The notes: generated by a model from the letters alone, not told the origin. A stretch of DNA of 64,000 nt from CALOBA01 sp942491465 (GCA_942491465.1 CALOBA010000069.1:12158-76157); one strand, 5' to 3'. Positions 34,880-45,541 are shown, counted from the stretch's first letter. A program made the numbers and translations.

Positions 34880-35510
34880 ATGGCGAGAGCGAATCGGCAT
34901 CACATCCCAGGGCAGGTTTGGCATATCACACACCGCTGCCACAAGCGGGCGTACCTGCTGAAGTTCGCACGCGACCGCGAGCGCTGGCTGCGCCGGCTGT
35001 TCGAGGCCAAGAAGCGCTTTGGGCTGATCGTCTTGGGCTACACCGTCAACTCCAATCATATACCTCTTGGTGCAGGATCGCGAAGAGGGCGTCATTGCGA
35101 TCACCGCGACTGGGTCGACGACGCCATCAACGGTGCGACCGGGTTGCGCCAACCGGAATGGCCAGAGGCCCTTGCCGTCGGCTCTGAAGGATTCGTGACC
35201 GGCGTTCTGGCGCAGCTTGGGGCCTTGATCATCGTTCCGGCCACCTGGGCGGGCTCGGCCGCGTAGTCAGGCCATCCTGGCCTGACACAGTCAGGGCTGG
35301 AAGCCCTGGCTACGCAGGGGTTGCGGCTGCCTGGCCGGAACGATGATCGAGGCGCAGCTTGGCGTGCGCGCGCGGTTGGCGGGTCCGGCAAGCCCCCGAG
35401 CATTCGATGCTGCGGGAACCGGAAGCCCCTTACGGACCCGTTTTTCACGCTGAAAATGACCTGCTAAGGGTCGAAAACCGCTTCTATTGGGAAAACCTTT
35501 CAGATAAACC
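34880..35510 (+). pseudogene. REP-associated tyrosine transposase (RAYT/IS200-like), broken
   Basis: The start is a good Y1 transposase: MARANRHHIPGQVWHITHRC, then HKRAYLLKFARDRERWLRRL and YTVNSNHI, where the HUH equivalent begins. A frameshift follows (LLVQDREEGVIA in the next frame), and the central region with the catalytic Tyr is deleted. The C-terminal part resumes as WPEALAVGSEGFVTGVLAQLG, then is split by a 130-bp palindrome (35221-35351). It continues as LREPEAPYGPVFHAENDLL and RVENRFYWENL. RAYTs mobilise or maintain REP palindromes; this copy is non-functional. Confidence 0.75.
35221..35351. repeat. Palindromic insertion with 11-bp target duplication inside the RAYT relic
   Basis: The insert has terminal inverted repeats ATCATCGTTCCGGCCA and TGGCCGGAACGATGAT, plus an inner palindrome around CAGGCCATCCTGGCCTG. 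GCGCAGCTTGG is present on both sides (35210-35220 and 35352-35362), as expected for a target-site duplication. Removing the insert and one repeat restores the RAYT reading. Confidence 0.75.
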
Positions 35511-35582
35511 AGAGGGTTGGCGTGGTCCGACCCTGAGGTACTGTGGTCAACTGCTCCATCGTAGGATCATCTGCCCCGGCGT

Positions 35583-36003
35583 TCAGTGGACAACAGCGCG
35601 TTTCTTGGCACGGCTGGCCAGCACGCCGATACCCAGCAGCAGCAGGCCGAGCGTTGCCGGGGCGGGAACGGTGCCGGCGGTCGCGTTGACCGCGAACATT
35701 GTCGGCCCCCCGGTCGGCGGTTGCCATGAGCCGCCGCCGTTCGACGAGCTGGTGTAGGCCGGATTCGGGATGCTCCAGCCCGGCTCGGCGCTGCTGGCTC
35801 CGTTCGTAAGGGTCACGCTCCAGCCATAGCTGGCGGTTCCGCTGCGGATCGCGGCGACGATCCAGTACTCGGTGTCGGCCTGCAGAGCAACCGCGCCGAT
35901 AAAGCTATTCAGTCCCGCTGCGGGGTCCGTCGAGCCGCTCAGTGTCCCAAGCAGCGCATCCGGCCTGCCGTTGCTGGACCAGATCTCGACGCCGAAACCC
36001 GCC
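35583..36003 (-). pseudogene. C-terminal fragment of a PEP-CTERM protein
   Basis: About 135 residues remain of a secreted protein: a choice-of-anchor-type beta domain (GVEIWSSNGRPDALLGTLSG, GAVALQADTEYWIVAAIR, SGTASYGWSVTLTNG) followed by the sorting signal VPAPATLGLLLLGIGVLASR with a basic tail. PEP-CTERM signals direct export and exosortase processing. The 5' part is missing: the sequence breaks at a run of 7-bp repeats at 36001 and joins an AAA-ATPase gene in another frame. The upstream open frame is shadow coding. Confidence 0.75.
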
Positions 36004-37573
36004 GGCCGCCGGCCGCCGGCCGCCGGCCGCCGGGGATGGTCGCGTCGTCTTCGGACAGGCGCTCGGCGAGCGGGGGGATGTCGGTGCGGCGGTCGAAGAT
36101 GATCAGCCAGCCGGTGTCGAGGCCGAGGCCGGCCAGGTAGCTGTCGAGCTGGGTCAGGCCGTCGGCGAGGGGGTCGGGCTGGGTGTCGCGCCAGACCTTC
36201 AGCTCGATGCCGAGGATCAGCGGGCCGTAGCGCAGGCACAGGTCCATGCGTCCGCGGCCGATGGCGTATTCGCGCTCCAGCGTGCCGTTGCCGTTGATGA
36301 CCCGCTGCAGAAAGGCCATCAGGACCAGGTGCGGGGCGATCTCGTGGTAGGGGGCGGCGGCCAGCAGCGGCTCGCCGTGGCGGCGCCAGAAGGCGATGAA
36401 GGCGGCGAACAGGCGCTCGGGGTTGAGACTGGCGTCGGGGTTGAGCCAAGTCGGCTGGATCGACGGCAGCGAGTCCAACGGCCCGCTGGCCAGCGCCCGG
36501 GGCAGGACCTCGCGATAGATCGGGTTGGCGACCACCAGGCCGCCGTTGTCGGCGCGGCGCAGCAGGCCCAGGTCCACCAAATATTGGCGGTCGTCTTCGG
36601 AAGTGCCCACCAGTGTCCCGCCGGCCAACATCGGCTCGATGATCCGGCGCACCCGCGGCTCGCACAGCTTGTCGGCGAGTTGGTCGAGGTGGGTGACCCG
36701 TTGCCGGATCAGACGCTCCTTGGCCGCATCGATCAGGTTGCGATCGATCGGCCGGGCGCGATCCCGACCGGCGGGCATCTCGAAGCAGGTCTCGTAGGCC
36801 AGGGCGTTGACCAGCCAGGGCTGGCCGCGGGTGAGTTGCCAGATGCGCTCAATGGCATCAAAGGTGAACGCCTGGCCGGTCTCGGCGCGGTGCTGATCGA
36901 GCAGTTCGAGGACGTCATCATGGTCGAAGTCGCCGAGGCGCAACGACTTGGCCTTGATGTTGAAAGCGCTGCCGCCGGTGATGATGGCGTCCTGGCTCTC
37001 GGAGTGGATGCGGTAGTCGCGCAGATCCCGCACACCGCAGAGCATGACCGTCTGCGGGAAATGCGCCGGGCGCTGGGTGTAGCCGGCGCGCAGCGCGCGC
37101 AGCAACGCGATCAGGGTGTCGCCGATCAGGGCGTCGACCTCATCGAGGAGCAGAATGGCGGGGCGGGGGTCTTGCTGCGTCCAGTGCGTCAGTAGGCGTT
37201 TGATGCGCTGCTCTGGCGTGATGGTCTGGCCGTGTGCCTGCCACCAGATCTCCAGGCGCGGGTCGTCCAGGAACAGACCGACCGCTTCGGCAATCGCCCC
37301 GCAGATGGCCGCCGTCCCGCGATCTGCATCGCCGCGCGCGGTCTGGGCGGTCTCCAGATTGGCATAGACGGCACGGCAGCGACCGTCCTGCATCAGCCGC
37401 TGCATCAGCGCCAGCAGGCAACTGGTCTTGCCGGTCTGCCTGGGGGCATGCAGCAGGAAGTATTTCTGTCGCTCGATCAGCGTCAGGATGTCGTCCAGGT
37501 CCCAGCGCTCCAGCGGCGGTAGATAGTAGTGCAGCTCGGGGCGGACCGGACCTTCGGTGTTGAAGAAGCGCAT
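35939..37573 (-). CDS. AAA ATPase with C-terminal PD-(D/E)XK-like domain, altered 3' end
   Basis: A protein of about 544 residues beginning MRFFNTEGPVRPELHYYLPP. The ATPase domain has Walker A LHAPRQTGKTSCLLALMQRL and Walker B PAILLLDEVDALIGD, followed by sensor and winged-helix regions. The C-terminal part has GRMDLCLRYGPLILGIELKV, a D...E-x-K nuclease-like motif. It resembles archaeal-ATPase/AAA_16-type genes that are multicopy in purple sulfur bacteria. The normal product probably ended near LSEDDATIPG; the last 25 residues come from the 7-bp repeats and the antisense of a PEP-CTERM remnant, so the 3' end has been rearranged. Confidence 0.8.
   Translation of the reverse strand: MRFFNTEGPVRPELHYYLPPLERWDLDDILTLIERQKYFLLHAPRQTGKTSCLLALMQRLMQDGRCRAVYANLETAQTARGDADRGTAAICGAIAEAVGLFLDDPRLEIWWQAHGQTITPEQRIKRLLTHWTQQDPRPAILLLDEVDALIGDTLIALLRALRAGYTQRPAHFPQTVMLCGVRDLRDYRIHSESQDAIITGGSAFNIKAKSLRLGDFDHDDVLELLDQHRAETGQAFTFDAIERIWQLTRGQPWLVNALAYETCFEMPAGRDRARPIDRNLIDAAKERLIRQRVTHLDQLADKLCEPRVRRIIEPMLAGGTLVGTSEDDRQYLVDLGLLRRADNGGLVVANPIYREVLPRALASGPLDSLPSIQPTWLNPDASLNPERLFAAFIAFWRRHGEPLLAAAPYHEIAPHLVLMAFLQRVINGNGTLEREYAIGRGRMDLCLRYGPLILGIELKVWRDTQPDPLADGLTQLDSYLAGLGLDTGWLIIFDRRTDIPPLAERLSEDDATIPGGRRPAAGGRRVSASRSGPATAGRMRCLGH
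36001..36037. repeat. Tandem 7-bp repeats (GCCGGCC) at a gene junction
   Basis: About five head-to-tail GCCGGCC units. They mark the exact point where the AAA-ATPase 3' end and the truncated PEP-CTERM gene meet, so they may have mediated the fusion or accumulated at it. Confidence 0.85.
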
Positions 37574-37911
37574 CGGGACCTCGCACGGGCTGTGGCAATG
37601 ACACGGCCTGACGGTAGCAGATTCACCGCTCGGGCGTTCGCTCGACACCTTGATCGGCGAGCGCGGCGGGCGGTGGCTCTGCATCAACCACCTCAAGCGG
37701 ATGTTCCCGGCCGCAGCGAATAGCTGCCGGGCAACAAGACCATCGCCCGGCTGGAGCACGCCGCCTCTGAAACCATTAGGATATGACCGGCGACGCGGAA
37801 CCTGCGGTCCATCGGCCATCCCACCGATGATGCCGCAAGCAGCGGCCCCCAGGTCTTCGCGCTGCGCGTCACGCCTTTCTGCTCAATTCAACGCGGAGAA
37901 CACGCTAAACC
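37574..37911. other. Divergent intergenic region upstream of glutamate decarboxylase
   Basis: About 340 bp between two divergent starts. A short plus-strand piece reads DTLIGERGGRWLCINHLKRM near 37650 and is protein-like, but it has no start or family I recognise and decays after about 35 codons. No clear promoter was identified. Confidence 0.4.
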
Positions 37912-39318
<1,407 letters not shown>

Positions 39319-39340
39319 TCCAGTCCGGCGACGGGCTTGA

Positions 39341-39449
39341 TCCTAAGGATCGGTTCAGAAACAAGTGGCGCAGACGCCCGCTCGCTGAACCTTTTGATTG
39401 GCCGTTTTGTGGTTGCGTCTGCACCACTTGTTTCTGAACCTTGACTAAG
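39341..39449. repeat. Palindromic element, family A, copy 2 (inverted)
   Basis: The same element as 5445-5550 in opposite orientation: TCCTAAGGATCGGTTCAGAA at the left, TTTCTGAACCTTGACTAAG at the right, with inverted arms about 30 bp long. It lies between the convergent glutamate decarboxylase and TRIC genes; the TRIC stop codon abuts its right edge. Confidence 0.88.
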
Positions 39450-40091
39450 TCAATCGCTCCTCGGCTTGGTCATGAGCCAATGGGGCACGGTCAGGTGCCA
39501 ATGGATCACGGCCGCGCGAAAGCCGAAGATCACGGCGATGCAGACGATGCCGGAGATGGCGTGATGCTCGGGCAGCCAGATCAGGGCGAGCACATAGAGC
39601 ACGCAGCCGAGCAGCACCGGGATCGCGTACAGATCGCGGTTCATCAGCAGCGTCGGGTGCCCGGACAGCACATCCCGGAGCAGTCCGCCGCCGATCGCCG
39701 TGACGACCCCGAGCATGACCGGACCGGCAGGGAGGCCGAAGCCCAGGTCCCAGACCTTGTTCGCCGCCTGGATGGCGAACAGGGCGGCGCCGAAGCCGTC
39801 CAGGTAGAGCATCAGGCGAAACAGGTGCCGACGATCGAGCAGCGGTCGGCCGACAAATGCCAGCACGCTCGCCGCCAGCGCCACCCAGATGTAGTTCAGG
39901 TCGATCGACCAGAACACCGGCACCCCGAGGATCAGGTCGCGCACCGTCCCGCCGCCCAGCGCGGTGAGGGTGCCGAGCACGCAGGCACTGAACAGGTCGA
40001 TGCCGCGCGACGAGACCGCGATGACGCCGGTCATCGCAAACGCCATGATCGCCAGCATCTGAACCGCCATCGCGCTATTCATAGGGTGCAC
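39450..40091 (-). CDS. TRIC cation channel family protein (UPF0126)
   Basis: A membrane protein of about 213 residues with seven predicted helices in two repeats. Each repeat has a glycine-rich kinked motif: GTLTALGGGTVRDLILG and GVVTAIGGGLLRDVLSG. This G-G-G-x2-RD pattern is the signature of prokaryotic TRIC channels (YadS/YicG). They are monovalent-cation channels; the physiological role in bacteria is unclear. Start may be GTG 40091 or ATG 40082 (MNSAMAVQM), and neither has a strong ribosome-binding site. The stop abuts palindromic element A. Confidence 0.9.
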   Translation of the reverse strand: MHPMNSAMAVQMLAIMAFAMTGVIAVSSRGIDLFSACVLGTLTALGGGTVRDLILGVPVFWSIDLNYIWVALAASVLAFVGRPLLDRRHLFRLMLYLDGFGAALFAIQAANKVWDLGFGLPAGPVMLGVVTAIGGGLLRDVLSGHPTLLMNRDLYAIPVLLGCVLYVLALIWLPEHHAISGIVCIAVIFGFRAAVIHWHLTVPHWLMTKPRSD

Positions 40092-40221
40092 GCTCTCATC
40101 GATTGCTTGCTGCGGCTCAGCTGCCGGGCGCCGGGATCATGCCGCATCCGCAGCGCCCTTGGCCGCGCCGTTTGGCACGTCGATCGCCGCCCCGGCCGGC
40201 TCGGGGATCATGCGGGGACTG

Positions 40222-40379
40222 AGGTGATTTCTGTCAACTTGCATACCATCTGACTTGTCTTGACGCCCGCCTTCGGCGTCGGGCTGGCGGTCACATAGCG
40301 CGCTCAGCTCCCGCCAGCCCTTTGAAGGCGAACGTCAATCCTGCGTCATCTGGTAGGAAAGTTTCCGGCAATCGCCCAA
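40222..40379. repeat. Palindromic element, family B, copy 2 (inverted)
   Basis: Matches 18689-18857 in reverse orientation: GATTTCTGTCAACTTGCATA at the left and GGTAGGAAAGTTTCCGGCAA at the right. The central loop differs (CACATAGCGCGCTCAGCTC). It sits between the TRIC start and the cysteine desulfurase stop. Confidence 0.85.
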
Positions 40380-40503
40380 GGGCTCATCGCTATCGCCGGA
40401 CGCCGGCGCGATATCTTAGCCTCTGGCCCAATGCCTTGTCCCGTCGGCGGTCCTGGTCTCAATCCGCGGGCGCCCCGCGTGGTCGAAGAGCTGGCGCCGC
40501 GGC

Positions 40504-41670
40504 CTATTGCGCCCGGATGCGCGCCACGGCGGCAACGATCGCGTCAACGGCCGCGCCGATGTCCCCAAGGCTATGGCCGCGGTCGAAGCTGATGCGCACG
40601 GCCCCGTGCAGCCCGTCGTCATCGACGCCCATCGCTTGCAGCACGTGGGACGGGGCGATGGTGTCGGAGGCGCAGGCGGAGGTGGCGGCGATGGAGATGT
40701 CGCCGGCGACCTGGTTGATGAGGGCGTCGGCGCGGATGCCGGGGATGGCGAGGTTGACGATGTAGGGGGAGGTCTTGGTCGGGTCGCCATGGACGTGGAT
40801 GGGCAGGGCGGCGCCGAGCTGCTCGAGGAACGCAGCCTTGAGGTTGGTGACCCGGGCGAGGTCGGCATCGCGGCCCTCGGCGGCGAGGCTGAGGGCGCGG
40901 GCGAGGCCGAGGATCTGGTGGGTGGGCTGGGTGCCGGGGCGCAGGCCGTATTCATGGCCGCCGCCCACCAGCACGGGGTCGATGGGGAGGCTGCGGCGAT
41001 TGCGCATGAGCAGGCAGCCGATGCCTTTGGGGCCGTGAAACTTGTGGGCGGACAGCGACAGCAGGTCGATCGGGGTCTCGCGCAGGTCGATGCCGAGCTT
41101 GCCGGCGGCCTGGGCGGCGTCGACGTGCAGCAGGATGCCCTGCTCGGCGGCGATCTGGGCGATGGTGTCGATGGGCTGGATGACGCCGGTCTCGTTGTTG
41201 GTGTGCAGCAGCGAGATCAGCAGGGTGTCGGAGCGGATGGCGAAGCCGAGGCGCCCGGGGTCGATGGCGCCGTCGGGCTCGGGGGCGATGTAGGTGACGT
41301 CGATGCCGTTGCGCTCGAGCAGGGCGGCGCAGGCGAGCGTGGCCTTGTGCTCGATGGCGGTGGTGACCAGGTGCCGGCTGGCGCGTTCTTTCGCCGCCGG
41401 GCCCAGCAGCAGGCCGCGCAGGGCGAGGTTGATGCTCTCGGTGGCGCCGCTCGTGAAGATGACCTCGTCGGCCTCGCAGCCGAATTCGGCGGCGATGGCC
41501 TCGCGGGCGGTGCGCAGCTTGACCGCGGCGGCGCGACCATGCTGGTGGATGGTGGAGGCCGGGTTGGCAAAGGCCCCATCCTCACCGAGGGCGGTGAGCA
41601 TGGCTTCGATGACCTCGGGGGCAGCGGCGGTGGTGGCGGCGGTGTCGAAATAGCGGGGCTGAGTGGGCAT
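40504..41670 (-). CDS. Cysteine desulfurase family protein (NifS/IscS-like)
   Basis: A 388-residue class V PLP aminotransferase-fold enzyme that removes sulfur from cysteine. Motifs: YFDTAATTAAAPEVIEAM, FANPASTIHQHGRAAA, FTSGATESINLALRGLLL, the PLP lysine in LSLSAHKFHGPKGIG, and the catalytic Cys loop ATSACASDTIAPSHVLQAMG. Start ATG 41670 (MPTQPRYFD) fits the family; the frame is open further upstream without similarity. No iscU, nifU, dnd or isc genes are nearby, so whether it serves Fe-S assembly, tRNA thiolation or DNA phosphorothioation is undetermined. Confidence 0.88.
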   Translation of the reverse strand: MPTQPRYFDTAATTAAAPEVIEAMLTALGEDGAFANPASTIHQHGRAAAVKLRTAREAIAAEFGCEADEVIFTSGATESINLALRGLLLGPAAKERASRHLVTTAIEHKATLACAALLERNGIDVTYIAPEPDGAIDPGRLGFAIRSDTLLISLLHTNNETGVIQPIDTIAQIAAEQGILLHVDAAQAAGKLGIDLRETPIDLLSLSAHKFHGPKGIGCLLMRNRRSLPIDPVLVGGGHEYGLRPGTQPTHQILGLARALSLAAEGRDADLARVTNLKAAFLEQLGAALPIHVHGDPTKTSPYIVNLAIPGIRADALINQVAGDISIAATSACASDTIAPSHVLQAMGVDDDGLHGAVRISFDRGHSLGDIGAAVDAIVAAVARIRAQ

Positions 41671-42433
41671 CGGGTTGACCGGGATTGCTTGGGCGAGAAT
41701 GGCATCCTCGCCCGCAACCAACGCTTGGCGCAAGGGAAAGCGACCTTCGGGACTGCCGCGCAGCGACGCGCCCACCAAGCCCCCCCGGCCCGGCGCCGGT
41801 CTCCGGCTCCCGGAACAATCGCCTTCAATGCCCCGCTTGTGGGTCCGGATGGTCAATGGCGCCAGCCGGCGCAGCGTTCCCGGGAGGTAGCGCGGGACCA
41901 AGGTGTCGAAGCACGCCCTATTCGCGCCCATGGACTTCGAGCCGCCGTTTCTTTATTCGACCGCGTCGATTTCTATGGCGAGGGGCTGCCGATGCATGGG
42001 AGCCATGGACCGAATGCGGCGCCCCAGGTGGTGCTGATGTGGCCGACGCGCGATGGTCGGCCGGTGTCCCGGATGGTTGGGCTGGAGGCGTTTCTTGAGG
42101 CCGGAAAGCGCGCTTAGTGGGCATGGCGTTAAGCGCCAAGGCCGCTGTTCAGATCCTCCACTCATTTATTCGCTTCATCCTTGCGCCCGAGTCGTCTTCC
42201 GCGCCGTCGGGCGGTTTGCGCCCTGCTTGTCGACGCAAGCGCCCCGAACAACAAAATTTTCGCTTTGCACTGCGGTTCTTTTCGCGTATGGTGCGCGGCA
42301 ACTAAGCGCCATCCGGTCGGCGCATACCCGTCTCTCGGTTGCACTAGCCCGCTCTAGGCTGACCCGGAACGTCCCTTTTTCTACGCCTAGACCGGCCCAG
42401 TCTGACCCTGGGTAGGCCGACCCAGGAGCTTAC
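41671..42433. other. Long gap with one possible gene remnant
   Basis: A plus-strand frame ending with TAG at 42115-42117 reads FDRVDFYGEGLPMHGSHGPN then APQVVLMWPTRDGRPVSRMV and GLEAFLEAGKRA. The composition is protein-like from about 41950, but no start or family is recognisable. The 300 bp before rhlE hold no gene; an inverted repeat (CCCAG...CTGGG and CCTAG...) lies in the leader at 42350-42425. Confidence 0.35.
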
Positions 42434-43753
42434 ATGTCCTTCGATACCCTCGGCCTCTCGGCCGAGCTGCTGCGCGCAGTTGCCGCGCAGGGTTACACAC
42501 GTCCGACGCCGATCCAGACCCGCGCCATCCCCGCCGTCCTCGACGGCCGCGATGTCCTCGCAGGGGCCCAGACCGGCACCGGAAAGACCGCCGCCTTCAC
42601 ATTGCCAATGCTGCAGATGCTGAGCCAGCGTCGGCCCCGCCGCCGCGAGCCGCGTGCGCTGGTGCTGACGCCGACCCGCGAGCTGGCCGCCCAGGTGGCC
42701 GAGAGCGTGCGCACCTACGGCCAAAACCTGCCCCTGCGTTCGGTACAGATCTTCGGCGGCGTCGGCATGGGGCCGCAGATCGATCAGCTACGCCGCGGCG
42801 TCGACATCGTCGTCGCCACGCCGGGTCGTCTGCTCGATCATGCAGGCCAAGGCACCCTCGATCTCTCTAATGTTGAGCTGCTGGTCCTCGATGAGGCCGA
42901 CCGCATGCTCGACATGGGCTTCATCCACGACATCCGCCGCGTCCTGCGTCTGATGCCGGAGGTGCGCCAGAACCTGCTGTTCTCCGCGACCTACTCCCGC
43001 GAGATCGAGCAGCTGGCCAATGGCCTCCTGAACAAGCCCGAGCGCATCGACGTCGCGCCGCGCAATACCGCCGCCGAGACCGTCGACCAGCTCGTGCACC
43101 CGGTGCCGCGCACGCAAAAGCGCGCGCTGCTCTCCCAGCTGATCCGCTCCGGCGGCTGGAGCCAGGTGCTGGTCTTCACCCGCACCAAGCATGGCGCCAA
43201 TCGCCTGGCCCAGCAGTTGGAGCAGGACGGCGTCACCGCCGCCGCCATCCACGGCAACAAGAGCCAGGGTGCCCGCACCCGGGCGCTGGCCAGCTTCAAG
43301 GACGGCAGCGTGCGTGCCCTGGTGGCCACCGACATCGCCGCCCGCGGCCTGGACATCGACCGTCTACCCCATGTGGTGAACTTCGATCTGCCCCATGTGC
43401 CCGAGGACTACGTGCATCGCATTGGTCGCACCGGCCGTGCCGGCGCCGACGGCAGCGCGATCTCGCTGGTCGCCGCCGACGAGCGCCCGCTGCTCGCCGC
43501 CATCGAGCGCGTCCTCGGCCGGCGCATCGCGAGCCAGGCAGTGGACGGCTTCGACTGCGTCGACCCCGCCGCCGAGGCGGCCGAGGTCGCCAAGGCCCAG
43601 CAGCGCCGCGGCGGTCAATCGGCGGCAAAGCACCATCCACGCCCGCGCGGCAACGGCCGCGATGGGGTCAAAAAACATGCTCGCGAGCGCGCCGTTGGTG
43701 GTCGCGCCCGCGCCTCGGCCGGTTCTTCCGGCCGGCGGCGACCGTCGGCCTGA
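42434..43753 (+). CDS. rhlE: DEAD-box RNA helicase, RhlE type
   Basis: A 439-residue ATP-dependent RNA helicase. Motifs in order: Q motif GYTRPTPIQTRAIP, I AGAQTGTGKTAAF, Ia PTRELAAQV, Ib TPGRLLD, II VLDEADRMLDMGF, III FSATYS, V ATDIAARGLDID, VI YVHRIGRTGRAG. The C-terminal tail (about 370-439) is basic and Arg/Gly-rich, typical of RNA-binding extensions. The long 5' leader and the following RRM gene suggest a role in RNA remodelling, possibly under stress or cold. Confidence 0.95.
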   Translation: MSFDTLGLSAELLRAVAAQGYTRPTPIQTRAIPAVLDGRDVLAGAQTGTGKTAAFTLPMLQMLSQRRPRRREPRALVLTPTRELAAQVAESVRTYGQNLPLRSVQIFGGVGMGPQIDQLRRGVDIVVATPGRLLDHAGQGTLDLSNVELLVLDEADRMLDMGFIHDIRRVLRLMPEVRQNLLFSATYSREIEQLANGLLNKPERIDVAPRNTAAETVDQLVHPVPRTQKRALLSQLIRSGGWSQVLVFTRTKHGANRLAQQLEQDGVTAAAIHGNKSQGARTRALASFKDGSVRALVATDIAARGLDIDRLPHVVNFDLPHVPEDYVHRIGRTGRAGADGSAISLVAADERPLLAAIERVLGRRIASQAVDGFDCVDPAAEAAEVAKAQQRRGGQSAAKHHPRPRGNGRDGVKKHARERAVGGRARASAGSSGRRRPSA

Positions 43754-43877
43754 GCCGGCGTTTGAGCCCTGAGCCCGAACGGGGGCCTTACCCCCGCTCC
43801 TACGTGTCCGGCGTGTGCATCGGCCGGTCGCATGGCAATTTTCCATCGATGCACGGTTCTATACGAGACTGAGACTG

Positions 43878-44174
43878 ATGAATATCTATGTTGGCAACCT
43901 GGCCTACAGCGTAACCCAAGACGAGCTGCGCGACGCCTTTGCGCCCTACGGTCAGGTGGAAAGCGCCAATCTGATCACCGACAAGTTCACCGGAGAATCC
44001 AAGGGCTTCGGCTTTGTGGAGATGCCCAACAACTCCGAGGCCGATGCGGCCATCAAGGCACTGAACGAGACCCAGCTCAAGGGCCGTGCAATGCGCGTTA
44101 ACCAGGCCAAGCCCCGCAGCGATCGTCCCCGTGGCGGTGGCGGTGGCGGCGGTGGTGGTGGCGGTCGCTGGTAA
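43878..44174 (+). CDS. RRM-domain RNA-binding protein with glycine-rich tail
   Basis: A 98-residue protein: one RNA recognition motif with RNP2 MNIYVGNLAYSVTQDELRDA and RNP1 SKGFGFVEM, followed by RSDRPRGGGG and a run of about 11 Gly ending in RW. This is the bacterial glycine-rich RNA-binding (Rbp) type, found in cyanobacteria and gammaproteobacteria, thought to act as an RNA chaperone. ATG 43878 starts at the first beta strand. It is 124 bp downstream of rhlE and followed by a strong terminator. Confidence 0.93.
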   Translation: MNIYVGNLAYSVTQDELRDAFAPYGQVESANLITDKFTGESKGFGFVEMPNNSEADAAIKALNETQLKGRAMRVNQAKPRSDRPRGGGGGGGGGGGRW

Positions 44175-44231
44175 GCGACCGATAGCGACGGCGGGGTGCA
44201 GGCGCGGGAGACCGTGCCATCCCGCCGCCGG

Positions 44232-44281
44232 GGCCGAGTCGAAAGGCTGCTCAATGCAGCCCTCGACTCGGCCTTTTTTTT
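44232..44281 (+). terminator. Rho-independent terminator after the RRM gene
   Basis: GGCCGAGTCGA pairs with TCGACTCGGCC around a 20-base loop, itself containing GGCTGC/GCAGCC, and is followed by eight T. It ends the rhlE/RRM transcript and lies before the convergent epimerase gene. Confidence 0.9.
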
Positions 44282-44325
44282 GTGCGCTTCGGATCCGATG
44301 CCGCAGATGTCGGTATCCGAGATCC

Positions 44326-45282
44326 TCAGCCTCGACCCAGCATGCCCTCGAAGTAGGCGATAGTCGGCCTCAACCCATCGGCGAGGCTGGTCCGCGGCTC
44401 CCAACCGAGGTGCTCACGGGCGCGACCGATGTCCGGTTGGCGCTGCTTGGGGTCATCCGCCGGCAGTGGCTGGTGGACGATCGCCGACGCCGAGCCGGTC
44501 AAGTCCTTTACCAACTCCGCAAGCTCGACCATGGTGAATTCCCCGGGGTTGCCCAGGTTCACCGGCAGCGGGGTGTCGTCCTGCGCATCCATCAAGCGCA
44601 CCAGTCCGTCGATCAGGTCATCGACATAGCAGAATGATCGCGTCTGAAGGCCGTCGCCATACAGGGTGATCGGCGCATCGCGCAGGGCCTGGACGATGAA
44701 GTTGGAGACCACGCGGCCGTCATTGGGATGCATCTTCGGGCCGTAGGTGTTGAAGATGCGCGCGACGCGGATGTTCAGATTGCGCCGGCGACGGTAGTCG
44801 AAGAACAGGGTCTCCGCACAGCGCTTGCCCTCGTCGTAACAGGCACGCGGGCCGATGGGGTTGACATGGCCCCAATAGTCCTCGCGCTGCGGGTGCTGCC
44901 GCGGGTCGCCGTAGACCTCGCTGGTGGAGGCCTGCAGGATCTTGGCCTTGGTCCGAGCCGCCAAGCCGAGCATGTTGATGGCGCCGTGGACGCTGGTCTT
45001 GGTGGTCTGTACCGGGTCGTGCTGGTAGTGGATCGGCGAGGCCGGGCAAGCCAGGTTGTAGACCTCGTCGACCTCGACATAGAGCGGAAAGGTCACATCG
45101 TGGCGCATCAGCTCGAAATGCGGGTGCTCCAGCAGGTCGACGATGTTCTCCTTGGCGCCAGTGAAGAGGTTGTCGACACAGAGCACGTCGTAACCGTCCG
45201 CCAACAGGCGCGCACAGAGGTGGGAGCCGAGAAAACCGGCGCCGCCGGTGACGAGAATGCGTTTGCGATAGGCGTAGGGCAT
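44326..45282 (-). CDS. NAD-dependent sugar epimerase/UDP-glucuronate decarboxylase-like
   Basis: A 318-residue extended short-chain dehydrogenase. The NAD-binding motif is KRILVTGGAGFLGSHLCARL; the catalytic Ser/Thr and Y-x3-K are in QASTSEVYGDP and RACYDEGKRCAETLFFDY. YNLACPASPIHYQHDPVQTT is characteristic of UDP-xylose synthase (UXS), which converts UDP-glucuronate to UDP-xylose with retained NAD+. Start ATG 45282 (MPYAYRKRILV) gives the family N-terminus. It may supply a nucleotide sugar for surface polysaccharide. It stands alone, convergent with the RRM gene and divergent from ppsA. Confidence 0.9.
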   Translation of the reverse strand: MPYAYRKRILVTGGAGFLGSHLCARLLADGYDVLCVDNLFTGAKENIVDLLEHPHFELMRHDVTFPLYVEVDEVYNLACPASPIHYQHDPVQTTKTSVHGAINMLGLAARTKAKILQASTSEVYGDPRQHPQREDYWGHVNPIGPRACYDEGKRCAETLFFDYRRRRNLNIRVARIFNTYGPKMHPNDGRVVSNFIVQALRDAPITLYGDGLQTRSFCYVDDLIDGLVRLMDAQDDTPLPVNLGNPGEFTMVELAELVKDLTGSASAIVHQPLPADDPKQRQPDIGRAREHLGWEPRTSLADGLRPTIAYFEGMLGRG

Positions 45283-45541
45283 GGCGGTCGTTCGTTGCAG
45301 GTGACGGCACCGGGTTCGGCGCGTGGGTGAGCGGCACGCAGGGATCGCGCCGATGCGTCGCAGTATAGGGGCTCCCCGATCACGAGACACGCTGGCGTCC
45401 TGCGCAGCAACAAAACCATGCGCAATGGTAAGTATTGACGCGCCGCACAAGACCTTATGGCCCTATCAGCAGTATATTGCAGGGTTTTTCGTAGGGCCAT
45501 TTCCCGAGGCCCGCGAGCAAGCCCTTCGGAGATGACCTGTG

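Noticed and set aside
36001..36037. GCCGGCC repeats as a replication origin or iteron array
   Set aside because: Only about five short units at a broken gene junction, with no initiator gene or AT-rich region nearby.
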